Shown here: one piece after another, positions 1 to 8,553 of the stretch
Position numbering within the stretch: position 1 is the stretch's first letter
Layout of the letters: the number at the start of each line of letters is the position of its first letter
Source: VFMC01 sp050248155
GTDB lineage: Bacteria; Actinomycetota; Acidimicrobiia; Acidimicrobiales; Ilumatobacteraceae
Assembly: GCA_050248155.1 (NCBI GenBank)
Contig: JBFWSW010000010.1
Coordinates: 1-64,000, forward strand
Length of the DNA: 64,000 nt
Direction: 5' to 3'
Made by a program: the position numbers and the translations under genes
The notes under the pieces: generated by a model
What the model was told of the DNA's origin: nothing
What the model saw: only the letters and a program-made list of their open reading frames with translations
The model's database searches: none

Positions 1-275
1 AGGTCGACACCAAGCTCCTGCGGATGGCGACGCAGATCGTCGACAGCCTGACCGGGGAGTGGCGGCCGCAGTCGTACCACGACACCTTCACCGAGGAGCT
101 GCGCGACCGGATCAAGGCGAAGGATCGAGGCAAGGAGATCGTGCGCGAAGAGCCCGCCGAAGAAGGCAAGGTGCTCGACCTGATGGCCGCGCTCGAGGCC
201 AGTGTCGAGTCGGCGAAGGGCAAGCGGAAGTCCGCGGCGAAGAAACCGGCGAAGCGGACCCGCAAGTCGGCCTGA
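1..275 (+). CDS. ku: Ku protein, C-terminal end (5' truncated by window edge)
   Basis: Bacterial Ku is a homodimeric ring that binds DNA double-strand ends and recruits the ligase LigD in non-homologous end joining. Only the last ~90 residues are present, reading in frame from base 3. The stretch with IVDSLTGEW followed by YHDTF and an EEL-x-D-x-I-x-AK helix matches the end of the Ku core. The tail (about the last 20 residues) is rich in Lys, Arg and Ala, as in many bacterial Ku C-termini, where it adds DNA binding. The true start lies upstream of the window, and ligD may be there too. The stop is TGA at 273-275. The gene reads in the same direction as the kinase that follows after 127 bases in which I see no feature. 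Confidence 0.85.
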   Translation, partial: VDTKLLRMATQIVDSLTGEWRPQSYHDTFTEELRDRIKAKDRGKEIVREEPAEEGKVLDLMAALEASVESAKGKRKSAAKKPAKRTRKSA

Positions 276-402
276 CCGAGCCCGCCCTCGCTTCCGGCAG
301 GGTTGCGGGAGGCACGGCGGGCGACAGCTACGGTGCGAGACGCATGGGTGAGGAGGTGGCGCGCGGGTTCCGGTACGACACCGGCGGACCTGCGACACGC
401 TC

Positions 403-1974
403 GTGACACGGCCCGGCCACGTCGTCGCCATCGACCTCGGGACGACGGGCGTGAAGATCGCCGTGGTCGACGCCCGGGCCACCGTGCTCGCCAGCGCGGG
501 CGAGGTGCTGCCGATGATCTTCACCCCGGGCGGCGGGGTCGAACAGGACCCGGAGAACTGGTGGCAGGCGATCGGTCGCTGTTCCCGAGCGACCATGGCG
601 CAGTCCGGCCTGGACGCAGCCGACGTCACCCTCGTCGCCGTCACGAGCCAGTACACCTCGACGGTCGCGGTCGACGCGTCCGGCCTGCCGGTCTCGAACG
701 CCGTGATGTGGATGGACACCCGCGGCAAGCGCCACAACCCTGCCATCCGCGATCCGTCCACCCGCGACCGGTGGCACGAGGTGCACGGACTGGCGCCGAA
801 CGGCAACGACGACATCGGGCACATCGCCTTCGTCCGCGCCGAGTGGCCCGAGGCGTACGCAGCGGCAGCCGCGTTCGTCGAGCCGATGGACGCGATCGCG
901 GCCAGGCTCACCGGTCGCGTCACCGCGACGCAGAACACCATGTTCCCGATGCTGGCGGTCGACAACCGCACCTGGGGCCTCACCGACTACTGCGACGAGC
1001 TGCTGCAGATGTCGACCGTCGAGCGGTCGAAGTTGCCCGAGCTCGTCCCGCTCGGCGCGCCACGAGGGCCGGTCACGGCCGAGGCAGCGGCTCACCTGGG
1101 CGTCTCGCCGCGTGCGGTCGTCGCTGGTGCCACCATCGACTCGGTCACGTCGGCCGTCGGGACGGGTGCCGTCAACGCGTCGCGCTGCGGGCTGATCATC
1201 GGCACCACGTCGGTCATGGCCACCCACCTCGAATCGAAGCGGATGGATCCCGACCACGGGCTGACGACTGCGCCGAGTGCACTGCCCGGCCAGTGGTTCC
1301 TCGTCGCCGAGAACGGCATCGGCGGCAAGGCGCTCGACGTCTTCGTCAACAACCTCGTGTTCGCGGACGACGGACTCGGGCACGCCGCTCCGGACGATGC
1401 GTTCGAACGGGTGCTCGCGGCCGCGGCCACCGCCCCACCCGGCGCCCACGGCGTGATGTTCCTGCCCTGGCTCATCGGCTCGATGGCCCCCGGGGGCCAA
1501 CGGTCGGTGCGCGGCGGCTTCGTCAATCTCGGCCTCACCACCAATCGGGCCGACATGGCGCGGGCCGTGCTCGAAGGCGTCGCGCTGAACGCCGCTTGGC
1601 TGCTGCCCCACTTCTCGGCCCTTGCGGAGACGACCTACGCCGAGGTCTCGCTCGGCGGTGGCGGCGCGGCGTCTCCGCTGTGGGGGCAGATCCTCGCCGA
1701 GTGCTTCGCCGTCCCGGTACGGCGCCTGGCCAACTCGGCGACGACGAACGCGCACGGGGCGGCGCTGCTCGCACTCGCCGAGGCCGGCGTGCTCTCGATC
1801 GACGACGTGCCCGGTCTGCTCACCACCGCCGCGGTGCACGAGCCGACGTCGGACTCGTCGACCTATCGACGCCTCCTCGCCGCCTTCGTCGACTTCCATG
1901 ACCGGGCGACCCCGTTCTACGACTCGCTCAACGCAGCGTCCCACATCCCCGCCGACAACCCAGCCCGACCGTGA
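403..1974 (+). CDS. FGGY-family carbohydrate kinase (xylulokinase-like)
   Basis: ATP-dependent kinase of the FGGY family, predicted to phosphorylate a sugar or polyol in the cytoplasm. The 523-residue length fits the family. The N-terminal phosphate-binding loop DLGTTGVKIAVVD is near residues 10-22, MWMDTRG lies near residue 105, and the C-terminal ATPase half carries a glycine-rich LGGGGAASPLWG near residue 415. The GTG start at 403 places the first beta strand (HVVAIDLG) at the usual distance. The stop is 13 bases before the next gene, a PLP-dependent lyase that acts on phosphorylated substrates in known relatives, so the two are probably co-transcribed. Sequence alone does not fix the substrate; xylulose, another ketose or a polyol are all possible, so no symbol is given. 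Confidence 0.88.
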   Translation: MTRPGHVVAIDLGTTGVKIAVVDARATVLASAGEVLPMIFTPGGGVEQDPENWWQAIGRCSRATMAQSGLDAADVTLVAVTSQYTSTVAVDASGLPVSNAVMWMDTRGKRHNPAIRDPSTRDRWHEVHGLAPNGNDDIGHIAFVRAEWPEAYAAAAAFVEPMDAIAARLTGRVTATQNTMFPMLAVDNRTWGLTDYCDELLQMSTVERSKLPELVPLGAPRGPVTAEAAAHLGVSPRAVVAGATIDSVTSAVGTGAVNASRCGLIIGTTSVMATHLESKRMDPDHGLTTAPSALPGQWFLVAENGIGGKALDVFVNNLVFADDGLGHAAPDDAFERVLAAAATAPPGAHGVMFLPWLIGSMAPGGQRSVRGGFVNLGLTTNRADMARAVLEGVALNAAWLLPHFSALAETTYAEVSLGGGGAASPLWGQILAECFAVPVRRLANSATTNAHGAALLALAEAGVLSIDDVPGLLTTAAVHEPTSDSSTYRRLLAAFVDFHDRATPFYDSLNAASHIPADNPARP

Positions 1975-1987
1975 AGGATCTCTCGTC

Positions 1988-3376
1988 ATGACCGAAGCGA
2001 AGCGCCCCATCTCCCCTCTGCACCCCTACGCCGACCGCTACGAGGTCCACGCCACGCTGCCCGAATCGGGCGTCGCCCGCGACCAGATCCTGCGCGAGCT
2101 GCGCGAGATGTCGACCGAGGAGGATCGCCGCGGCGACACCGGTCGCGTGAGCGGATCGATCTACTCCGGTGACCACGACCACTACCACTTCCTCACCGAG
2201 GCCTTCGGCTTCTATGCGCATGCCAACGTGCTGCAGCGCGACATGTATCCGAGCGCGACCAAGCTCGAGGCCGAGATCATCTCGATGACCGCCGACATGT
2301 TGCACGGCGACGAGACCACCAGCGGCCTCGTCACGTCGGGCGGCACCGAGAGCCTCGTCACCGCGATGCTGACCTATCGCGAGTGGGGGCGCAACGTGAA
2401 GGGCGTCGACCGGCCACGGATCATCATGCCGGTGACCGCGCACCCCGCTCACGACAAGGGCTGCCACTACTTCGGCATCGAGCTCGTCAAGGCTCCGGTC
2501 ACCGACGACTTCGTGGTCGACCTCGACTTCGTCCGCGATCACATCACCCCCGACACCGTCGCGCTCGTCGGCACCGCGGGCACCTACCCGCACGGGCTCA
2601 TCGATCCGATCGGCGAGCTGGGCGAGATCGCGCTCGAGCACGAGATCGGGCTGCACGTCGACGGCTGCCTCGGCGGCTTCATCCTTCCGTGGGCCGACGG
2701 GCTCGGGTACCCGGTCACGCCGTTCGACCTCGCCGTCCCCGGGGTGACGTCGATCTCGGCCGACACCCACAAGTACGGCTACGCGCTGAAGGGCAGCTCG
2801 GTCCTGCTGTTCAAGCCCAAGGAGCTCCGCCGCAACCAGTACATGATCATCGACAGCTGGCCGGGCGGCGCCTACGCATCCCCCAGCATGGGCGGCAGCC
2901 GGTCGGGTGGGCTCATCGCCGCGACGTGGGCGGCGATGCTCAACCTCGGCAGATCCGGCTACCGCGCGATCGCTGCCGACATCTTCCGCACCGCCGCCGC
3001 GATCAAAGAAGCCGTCCGCGCGCATCCCGAGCTCATCTTGATCGGTGACTCGGTGTTCAACGTGTCGTTCCGGTCCGACGAGCTCGACATCTTCCACGTC
3101 AACGACGGGCTCGCCGAGCGAGGGTGGCGGATGAACGGCCTCCAGCTCCCACCGGCGCTCCACTTCTGCATCACACGGCCGAACACGCAGGCGGGCGTCG
3201 TCGAGGCGTTCACGGCCGACCTCGCGGCTGCAGTCGACTACGCGAAGCACCCACCGCGACCGATGCCGCGCAGCGGCGCGATGTACGGCGCGGGTGGGAT
3301 CACGCCCGATCGCGCCAAGATCCGCTCGGGCATCGCCGACCGCCTCGACGCGATGCACGAGCTCGGGCCGCGGTGA
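1988..3376 (+). CDS. Sphingosine-1-phosphate lyase-like PLP-dependent decarboxylase/lyase
   Basis: Fold-type I (group II decarboxylase) PLP enzyme of 462 residues. Its closest recognisable relatives are sphingosine-1-phosphate lyases, which cleave a phosphorylated amino alcohol into an aldehyde and phosphoethanolamine. Visible hallmarks are SGGTESL (cofactor phosphate binding, ~120), HVDGCLGGF (~225), the SADTHKYGY motif with the PLP lysine (~260), GGAYASPSMGGSR (~300), and HFCIT plus AMYG near the C-terminus. The N-terminal membrane anchor of the eukaryotic enzymes is absent, so this should be cytosolic. ATG 1988 was chosen because it lies 13 bases after the kinase stop and begins a sensible N-terminus. 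The upstream kinase suggests that the substrate is made by phosphorylation. Exact substrate unknown. Confidence 0.87.
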   Translation: MTEAKRPISPLHPYADRYEVHATLPESGVARDQILRELREMSTEEDRRGDTGRVSGSIYSGDHDHYHFLTEAFGFYAHANVLQRDMYPSATKLEAEIISMTADMLHGDETTSGLVTSGGTESLVTAMLTYREWGRNVKGVDRPRIIMPVTAHPAHDKGCHYFGIELVKAPVTDDFVVDLDFVRDHITPDTVALVGTAGTYPHGLIDPIGELGEIALEHEIGLHVDGCLGGFILPWADGLGYPVTPFDLAVPGVTSISADTHKYGYALKGSSVLLFKPKELRRNQYMIIDSWPGGAYASPSMGGSRSGGLIAATWAAMLNLGRSGYRAIAADIFRTAAAIKEAVRAHPELILIGDSVFNVSFRSDELDIFHVNDGLAERGWRMNGLQLPPALHFCITRPNTQAGVVEAFTADLAAAVDYAKHPPRPMPRSGAMYGAGGITPDRAKIRSGIADRLDAMHELGPR

Positions 3377-3395
3377 CCGCTGTGACCATCTCGCG

Positions 3396-4334
3396 ATGAA
3401 GGCAGCGCACCCGCGGCGGTTCCGGTTCGGTGTCGAGATGCTCGGACCGTTCGACGGGATGTCGTGGGCCGACTCCGCCCGGCGACTCGAGCAGCTCGGG
3501 TACTCGACGCTGTTCGTGCCCGACCACTTCCACAACGGGCTGGGGCCGATCACCGCGATGGCCACGGCCGCGGTGGCGACGACCGAGCTCGTCGTCGCAC
3601 CGATGGTGCTGGCCTGCGACTTCCGCCATCCGGCCGTGCTCGCCCGCGAGCTGGCGACCATCGACGTGCTGTCGGGCGGCCGGCTCGAGGTGGGCCTCGG
3701 CGCGGGGTACAACCCGCTCGACTACAGCCGGTCGGGCATCGGGCACGACCCGCCCCGCGTCCGCGTCGACCGGCTCATCGAACACACGCACGTGTTGCGG
3801 GGGCTGTTCTCCGACGCCCCGTTCAGCTTCTCGGGCGAGCACTATCGCATCGACGACCTCGACGGCACGCCCAAGCCGGTCCGTCCGGGCGGGCCACCGA
3901 TCATCGTCGCCGGTGGGGGCAGTCGGTTGCTCACCTTCGCCGCGCGACACGCAGACATCGTCGGCGTCAACCCGTCGCTGCCGTCGGCGCCCGATGCCAG
4001 TACGGCCCTCGACGCGCTGCCCGACGCGATCGACCGAAAGTTCGAGCTGGTGAGACGCGTCGCGGGCGATCGCTTCGATGCCCTCGAGATCACGTCGTGG
4101 ACGTCCGTCGCGGCGATCACCGACGACCTCTCACGAGTCCGCGCCCGACTCCACGCAGCCTTCGGTGACGCCGCCCTGGCGTTGCAGTCACCCGTCGTGC
4201 TCGCGGGCTCGGTCGGACAGGTGGTCGATGAGCTGGTGCGCCGGCGCGAGCGGTGGGGCTACTCGTACGTCGCCCTGCAGGCCGACCAGGCGGAGGCGTT
4301 CGCGCCGGTCGTCGCTGAGCTCGCCGGCCGTTGA
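3396..4334 (+). CDS. LLM-class F420-dependent oxidoreductase (MSMEG_2516/TIGR03621-like)
   Basis: Luciferase-like TIM-barrel oxidoreductase of 312 residues, expected to use the deazaflavin F420. The start RFRFGVEMLGPFDG, then LFVPDHF, ACDFRHPAVLARELAT, LSGGRLEVGLGAGYNP and PIIVAGGG are the successive conserved beta-strand motifs of the family. The 'FRHP..LARE' and 'GGRLE.GLGAG' pairs match the subgroup typified by M. smegmatis MSMEG_2516 as I remember it. The ATG at 3396 follows the lyase stop by 19 bases, so it may be the third gene of the kinase-lyase unit. The substrate is unknown. F420 use is a family inference, supported by a second LLM enzyme later in the window. Confidence 0.82.
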   Translation: MKAAHPRRFRFGVEMLGPFDGMSWADSARRLEQLGYSTLFVPDHFHNGLGPITAMATAAVATTELVVAPMVLACDFRHPAVLARELATIDVLSGGRLEVGLGAGYNPLDYSRSGIGHDPPRVRVDRLIEHTHVLRGLFSDAPFSFSGEHYRIDDLDGTPKPVRPGGPPIIVAGGGSRLLTFAARHADIVGVNPSLPSAPDASTALDALPDAIDRKFELVRRVAGDRFDALEITSWTSVAAITDDLSRVRARLHAAFGDAALALQSPVVLAGSVGQVVDELVRRRERWGYSYVALQADQAEAFAPVVAELAGR

Positions 4335-4442
4335 CCCCGACGAGCCGCGGAGTTCCTGGCGCGTTCTCAGGGTGACCGGACCATCGCCCGGGAGGATCGT
4401 CGCGTCCCCCGTGCGACACCCACGACGCAGGAGACACTGCAC

Positions 4443-5237
4443 ATGACCAGCACATCGAACAGAGCGGCCCGAGACGACGGCTTCACGTTGGTGGAGATCG
4501 TGATCGCGATCGTGCTCGTCGGCATCCTGTCGGCGGTTGCGGTCGTCGGGATCGGTTCGCTGACGAGCAAGGGCAGCGAGGCCGCCTGCTCCTCGTCGCT
4601 CGACGCAGCCAAGGCGGCCAGCGTCGTCTACTTCGCGAGCAACGCCGCCTATCCGACGACGTTCACCCAGATGACCGCAGGCAACCCCGCGGCGTACACG
4701 CTGCCGAGCGGCGTGACGATCGGTGGCGGTGGCACGGTCGCGTCGGGCGGCAACTGGACCCTCACCATGACGCCCGGCTCCGGCGGTGGTGCGCCCACCT
4801 TCTCGTGCGGCGGCGGGGTCAGCGGCACGAGCACGATGGCTGTCGGGACGGCGGCCTGCCCTGGTGCGTTCACGAACTGGGTCGGCGAGTACTACTCGAA
4901 CGCGACGCTCACCGGGACGCCGGCGCTGTGCCGTGACGACACCGCGCTCGACTTCTCGTGGGGCGGCGGAGCAGCCGCGACGGGTCTGCCGGCGGACAAC
5001 TTCTCGGTCCGCTGGACCCGCACGGTGAACTTCGCTGCCGGCACCTACAACTTCACCGTCGGGTCCGACGACGGCAGCCGGCTCATCATCGACGGCACGA
5101 CCGTGATCAACTTCTGGACCGACCACAGCTACGCCACGCAGAGCGCCTCGCACACCCTCACCGCCGGCGATCACACCGTCGTCGTCGAGTTCTACGAGCA
5201 CGGCGGGTCGGCACGGGCAAGCCTCACCTGGGCCTGA
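4443..5237 (+). CDS. Type IV prepilin-like protein fused to a PA14 domain
   Basis: 264 residues in two parts. Residues 1-13 are a short basic leader ending in Gly. The cleavage site G13|F14 is followed by FTLVEI, with the conserved Glu at mature position +5, and a ~20-residue hydrophobic helix, which is a canonical class III prepilin signal. After a Gly/Thr-rich region, residues ~142-264 form a PA14-type beta-sandwich: WVGEYYSN, LDFSWGGG, NFSVRWTRTV, AGTYNFT, SDDGSRLIIDG and EFYEHGGSA. PA14 domains occur in adhesins, glycosidases and toxins and often bind carbohydrate. Four cysteines may form disulfides. A plausible ribosome site, CAGGAG, precedes ATG 4443. No prepilin peptidase or pilus ATPase gene is nearby. 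The export route and the ligand are inference. Confidence 0.85.
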   Translation: MTSTSNRAARDDGFTLVEIVIAIVLVGILSAVAVVGIGSLTSKGSEAACSSSLDAAKAASVVYFASNAAYPTTFTQMTAGNPAAYTLPSGVTIGGGGTVASGGNWTLTMTPGSGGGAPTFSCGGGVSGTSTMAVGTAACPGAFTNWVGEYYSNATLTGTPALCRDDTALDFSWGGGAAATGLPADNFSVRWTRTVNFAAGTYNFTVGSDDGSRLIIDGTTVINFWTDHSYATQSASHTLTAGDHTVVVEFYEHGGSARASLTWA

Positions 5238-5240
5238 TCC

Positions 5241-5786
5241 TCACGATCCGGACAGCGACCGCGCGCGCAGGACGAGCGCGGTCGCCGTCACGATCCCCAG
5301 CGCGGTGAGGAGCAGCACCGCGTTCCCGCCCATCTCGATCGAGGTGATCGCGAGCATCACCAGCCACGTCGCGACGATCACCGCGGCGACGACGGTGGTG
5401 CGCCGCAGCCAGCCGACCGCGACCGGGCGAGGCCATGCCGCCGATGGCGGGGCCGTGGACGCCGCCGCCATGGCTGTGTGGAACACGGCGATGCCCAGCG
5501 CAGCCAACATCACCGCCGGCGTGCGGACGTCGTCGACCGTGACGCCCCAGTGCCACACGATCACGACGACGACACCGAGGCCGACGTTCGTGTCCGGCTG
5601 CACGGCGCAGTAGAGGCCACCGAGCACGATCAACGCCAGCAGCCACGGCGACCACGACGCCCCCGCAGCGAAGGCGGCACCCATCGCCGCGGCGGGCCCT
5701 GCGACGACGAGCCCACGCGCAGTCCACGCCGCCCACCCGAAGGGACGGTTCGAGCCGTGGTCGGAGAGCCGACCTCCGCGGTTCAC
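5241..5786 (-). CDS. Hypothetical multi-pass membrane protein of the MoxR/DUF58 operon
   Basis: 181 residues, mostly hydrophobic, with about five predicted transmembrane helices (for example AWTARGLVVAGPAAAMGAAF, LLALIVLGGLYCAV, VGLGVVVVIVWHWGV, VVAAVIVATWLVMLAI and LLLTALGIVTATALVL). No known family is recognised. The GTG start at 5786 overlaps the DUF58 stop in a GTGA tetranucleotide, so translation is coupled and the protein is probably a working part of the same membrane module. It is the last gene of the operon and its end lies 3 bases from the convergent prepilin-PA14 gene. Possible roles such as scaffold or envelope assembly are speculation. Confidence 0.72.
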   Translation of the reverse strand: MNRGGRLSDHGSNRPFGWAAWTARGLVVAGPAAAMGAAFAAGASWSPWLLALIVLGGLYCAVQPDTNVGLGVVVVIVWHWGVTVDDVRTPAVMLAALGIAVFHTAMAAASTAPPSAAWPRPVAVGWLRRTTVVAAVIVATWLVMLAITSIEMGGNAVLLLTALGIVTATALVLRARSLSGS

Positions 5787-7081
5787 CGTGCCACCAGTCG
5801 TGGCGTGCTGCGCTGCCGGTGCAGGTCGCGCAGCACCTGATCGAGGCTGCCGGGCCCGCGCCACGCGACGACCGGCACACCGAGCTGCTGGATGCGACGC
5901 ACCTCTCGGCGTCGTTCGAGCAGCCTGATGCGCCACGCCAACGCATGTGCGGGGTCGTCCCCCTCGCCAGTGACCAGACCGGGCGGCAACGTGTCGACCA
6001 CCACCGTGGTCAGCCCTCGCGCGGCGAAGCCCACCGCGCGCTGCAGCGCAACGGGAGAAGCCAGCGGAGACAGCATCACCACGAGCGCCCCCGCCGGCAG
6101 GCCGAGCAGCAACCTGCCCTGGTCGCGCAGGTCGGTGCCCGGCTCGATCGTCGTGAGCGACTCGAGCACCCGGCGGAGGTGCGCCCTGCCCGACGAGGGC
6201 GGGACACGCCGCGCTCGCCGCGCGCCGAGCACGTGCAGCGCGACGCGGTCGCCGCGGTGCAGGTGGTGCTCGGCGATCGCACCGGCGGCGCGCACGGTGA
6301 CGTCGAGGCTGGACGCCCGGCCGTCGATCCCGTCGCTCTCGCCCAGGTCGTTCAGCGCGTCGACGACGATCACGACGAGGGTGTCCTGGTCGGCCCATGT
6401 CGAGGTGACGTGCAACGTCCCGGTGCGCAGCGACCTCGGCCAGTGGATGCGTCGCAGGCGATCGCCGATCTGGAACGGCCGCACGCTCGCGAACTCGGTC
6501 CCGTCACCCGGCCGCGCCGACCGGTGCTGGCCGACGTGCCCGTGCGGGTGCACGGCAGGTGCAGCCGAATCGAACGCTGACGGGACCGGCAAGGTGGAGA
6601 GCGCGAGCGACGGCCGCCCCACGTCCGTCCACCGGAAGGCGCCCCACGCGCTGGTCGCGACGACCTGGGCGGGCACCACCTCGCGACGGCCCCATCGGAT
6701 CGACCGCACCACCACCTGCGCCGAGGCTCGACCATGCGCGGCGGCCGCCACGACGACACCCGAGGCAGGCTGGAGCGTGGCCCACGGCGGCACGCCGAAG
6801 AGGGCGGCGACCGTCTCGACCCGCGGGTCGTCGCCCTCTGTCACCTCGATCCCCCACGCCGTCGCTTGCCCCTCGCGCACCGTGGGGTGTGCCAGCCGCT
6901 CCTCCACCACTGGCGCCCGACGTGGGCGCCGCTCGAGGGACCAGAGCGAGATGAGCAGCAGCGGCGCCGCGATGACCAGCAGGTCGGGTCGGCGCACCAG
7001 CACACCGAGCGCGACGAGCCCGACCGCCGCGACGCTCGAGCGGACCAGCGCGGGGGTCGGCGACCAGCCGGATCCGGTCAT
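5783..7081 (-). CDS. DUF58 domain-containing protein
   Basis: 432 residues. The N-terminus has two closely spaced hydrophobic helices (about residues 12-45). A beta-rich region follows, then the DUF58 core with the signature pattern EFASVRPFQIGDRLRRIHWP (~205), where RPYQ.GD..R.IHW is typical. The C-terminal half resembles a von Willebrand A-like fold, with VVIVVDA and a later VVMLSPL strand. DUF58 proteins are almost always encoded beside MoxR AAA+ ATPases and are thought to be membrane-associated partners in metal-cofactor insertion or envelope assembly. The ATG at 7081 overlaps the moxR stop (ATGA). The gene lies between MoxR and the five-helix protein in the same operon. Confidence 0.88.
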   Translation of the reverse strand: MTGSGWSPTPALVRSSVAAVGLVALGVLVRRPDLLVIAAPLLLISLWSLERRPRRAPVVEERLAHPTVREGQATAWGIEVTEGDDPRVETVAALFGVPPWATLQPASGVVVAAAAHGRASAQVVVRSIRWGRREVVPAQVVATSAWGAFRWTDVGRPSLALSTLPVPSAFDSAAPAVHPHGHVGQHRSARPGDGTEFASVRPFQIGDRLRRIHWPRSLRTGTLHVTSTWADQDTLVVIVVDALNDLGESDGIDGRASSLDVTVRAAGAIAEHHLHRGDRVALHVLGARRARRVPPSSGRAHLRRVLESLTTIEPGTDLRDQGRLLLGLPAGALVVMLSPLASPVALQRAVGFAARGLTTVVVDTLPPGLVTGEGDDPAHALAWRIRLLERRREVRRIQQLGVPVVAWRGPGSLDQVLRDLHRQRSTPRLVAR

Positions 7082-8055
7082 CGCCCGGGGTTCGGCTCGA
7101 GCGCAGAGGGCGTGGGCACGCTGCTCAGCACGTCCGCGGTGACGGAAGCGCCCGAGGCCGCGCTCATCCACAGCTCGGGGCGCACGGTGACGCGATGCGC
7201 GAGCACCGCCGGCGCGACCGCCTTCACGTCCTCGGGCGTGACGTAGTCGCGCCCGTCGATCACCGCGAAGGCGCGCCCGCACAGCATGAGGGCGAGCGCG
7301 CCGCGCGGCGATGCACCGATCAGCGTGTGCGGGTGACGGCGAGTCGACACCGTGAGATCGACGCAGTAGCGGCTGATGCTGTCGTCGACCGTGACCGTCT
7401 CGACGGCTGCCTGCATGGCCAGCAGCGACTGCGCGTCCGTGATCGCCCGCAGCGTCTGTTCCTCCTGCCGACGCTCCATGCGCCGGCGGAGGACCTCGAG
7501 CTCGTCCTCGTGCGTCGGGTACCCGAAGCTGACGCGCATGAGGAACCGGTCGAGCTGTGCCTCGGGCAAGGGGTAGGTGCCCTCGTACTCGACCGGGTTC
7601 GCGGTCGCGAGCACGTGGAACGGCGCCGGCAGCGTGAAGGTCTCGCCCTCGACCGTGATCTGGCGTTCTTGCATCGCCTCGAGCAGCGCTGCCTGCGTCT
7701 TGGGCGGAGTGCGGTTGATCTCGTCGGCGAGCAGCAGGCCGGTGAACAGCGGGCCCGGGCGGAAGGTGAACTGCGCCGTGCGCTGGTCGAAGACGAACGA
7801 TCCGCTCAGGTCGGCCGGCAACAGGTCGGGGGTGAACTGCGCCCTCTTGAACGTCAGGCCGAGGGTCTGCGCGAACGAGCGTGCGGCGAGGGTCTTGCCG
7901 AGCCCCGGCATGTCCTCGAGCAGGACGTGCCCACCGGCGAGGATGCTGCTGAGCACCAGGATCAGGGCGTCGCGCTTGCCGACGACCGCCCGCTCAACCT
8001 CGTCGAGCACGTCGTTCGCGGTCCGGGAGACCTGGGCGAGGTCAGGTGTGGTCAT
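7078..8055 (-). CDS. MoxR-family AAA+ ATPase
   Basis: 325-residue AAA+ ATPase of the MoxR class, a chaperone-like assembly factor. It has the Walker A motif MPGLGKT (~50), the Walker B motif LLADEINR (~110), the sensor ATANPVEYEGTYPLPEAQLDRF (~150, of which NPVE and PEAQLDRF are diagnostic), and the C-terminal lid with SPRGALAL. Length and motif spacing are normal. ATG 8055 follows the upstream gene by 11 bases, and the stop overlaps the DUF58 start by 4 bases. In known systems MoxR works with DUF58 and VWA partners; here the neighbours are DUF58, DUF4129 and two small membrane proteins. Confidence 0.93.
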   Translation of the reverse strand: MTTPDLAQVSRTANDVLDEVERAVVGKRDALILVLSSILAGGHVLLEDMPGLGKTLAARSFAQTLGLTFKRAQFTPDLLPADLSGSFVFDQRTAQFTFRPGPLFTGLLLADEINRTPPKTQAALLEAMQERQITVEGETFTLPAPFHVLATANPVEYEGTYPLPEAQLDRFLMRVSFGYPTHEDELEVLRRRMERRQEEQTLRAITDAQSLLAMQAAVETVTVDDSISRYCVDLTVSTRRHPHTLIGASPRGALALMLCGRAFAVIDGRDYVTPEDVKAVAPAVLAHRVTVRPELWMSAASGASVTADVLSSVPTPSALEPNPGR

Positions 8056-8066
8056 GGCAGCTCGAT

Positions 8067-8552
8067 TCAGAGGGATTCGATCTGCTCGACGATCGACGCG
8101 AGGAAGGCGACGTCGCCGAGCCGCTTGGCCGACGGGGGATTGGTGACGAAGTCGGTCAGGAGAGGGCCCAGGGCGGCAGCGGCACGCTGCGGCTCGCTCG
8201 TGCGGTCGATGCCATGCTCGGCGAGCAGCCGGTCGTCGACGAGGTCGACGAGCACACCGTGCAGCGCTCGCCCGTCGTCGAGTTGGCGACCGTGCAGCAG
8301 TTGGCCGTGCAGCGTCCGCACGCGCACATCGCCACCCTTGCGCAATCGATCGGGTCCGTACCCGGCACTCCACGAGATCGGCGGTGCGACATCGGAGACG
8401 TCGAGCAGGAGCCACAGCGCGGCGACGACCACCCCCACGATGCCGGCGATCAGCACGGGGCTCGGGTCCATGCGCATCGCCGCCATGCCCACCGAGACGA
8501 CGATCCAGCTGACCGCTGCGCCCGTCACACGCCTCCGCCACGCGCGCGTCAC
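8067..8552 (-). CDS. Hypothetical membrane protein between DUF4129 and MoxR
   Basis: 161 residues. Two hydrophobic segments near the N-terminus (about residues 9-28 and 33-50) are probable membrane helices. The rest is a soluble domain with charged helices and the sequence DRLLAEHGIDR. No family is recognised. The GTG at 8552 is one base after the stop of the DUF4129 gene. The gene occupies a place where many actinobacterial MoxR loci have further envelope proteins. Its end is 11 bases before moxR. The start is inferred from this spacing because no ATG is available. Confidence 0.7.
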   Translation of the reverse strand: MTRAWRRRVTGAAVSWIVVSVGMAAMRMDPSPVLIAGIVGVVVAALWLLLDVSDVAPPISWSAGYGPDRLRKGGDVRVRTLHGQLLHGRQLDDGRALHGVLVDLVDDRLLAEHGIDRTSEPQRAAAALGPLLTDFVTNPPSAKRLGDVAFLASIVEQIESL

Positions 8553-8553
8553 C

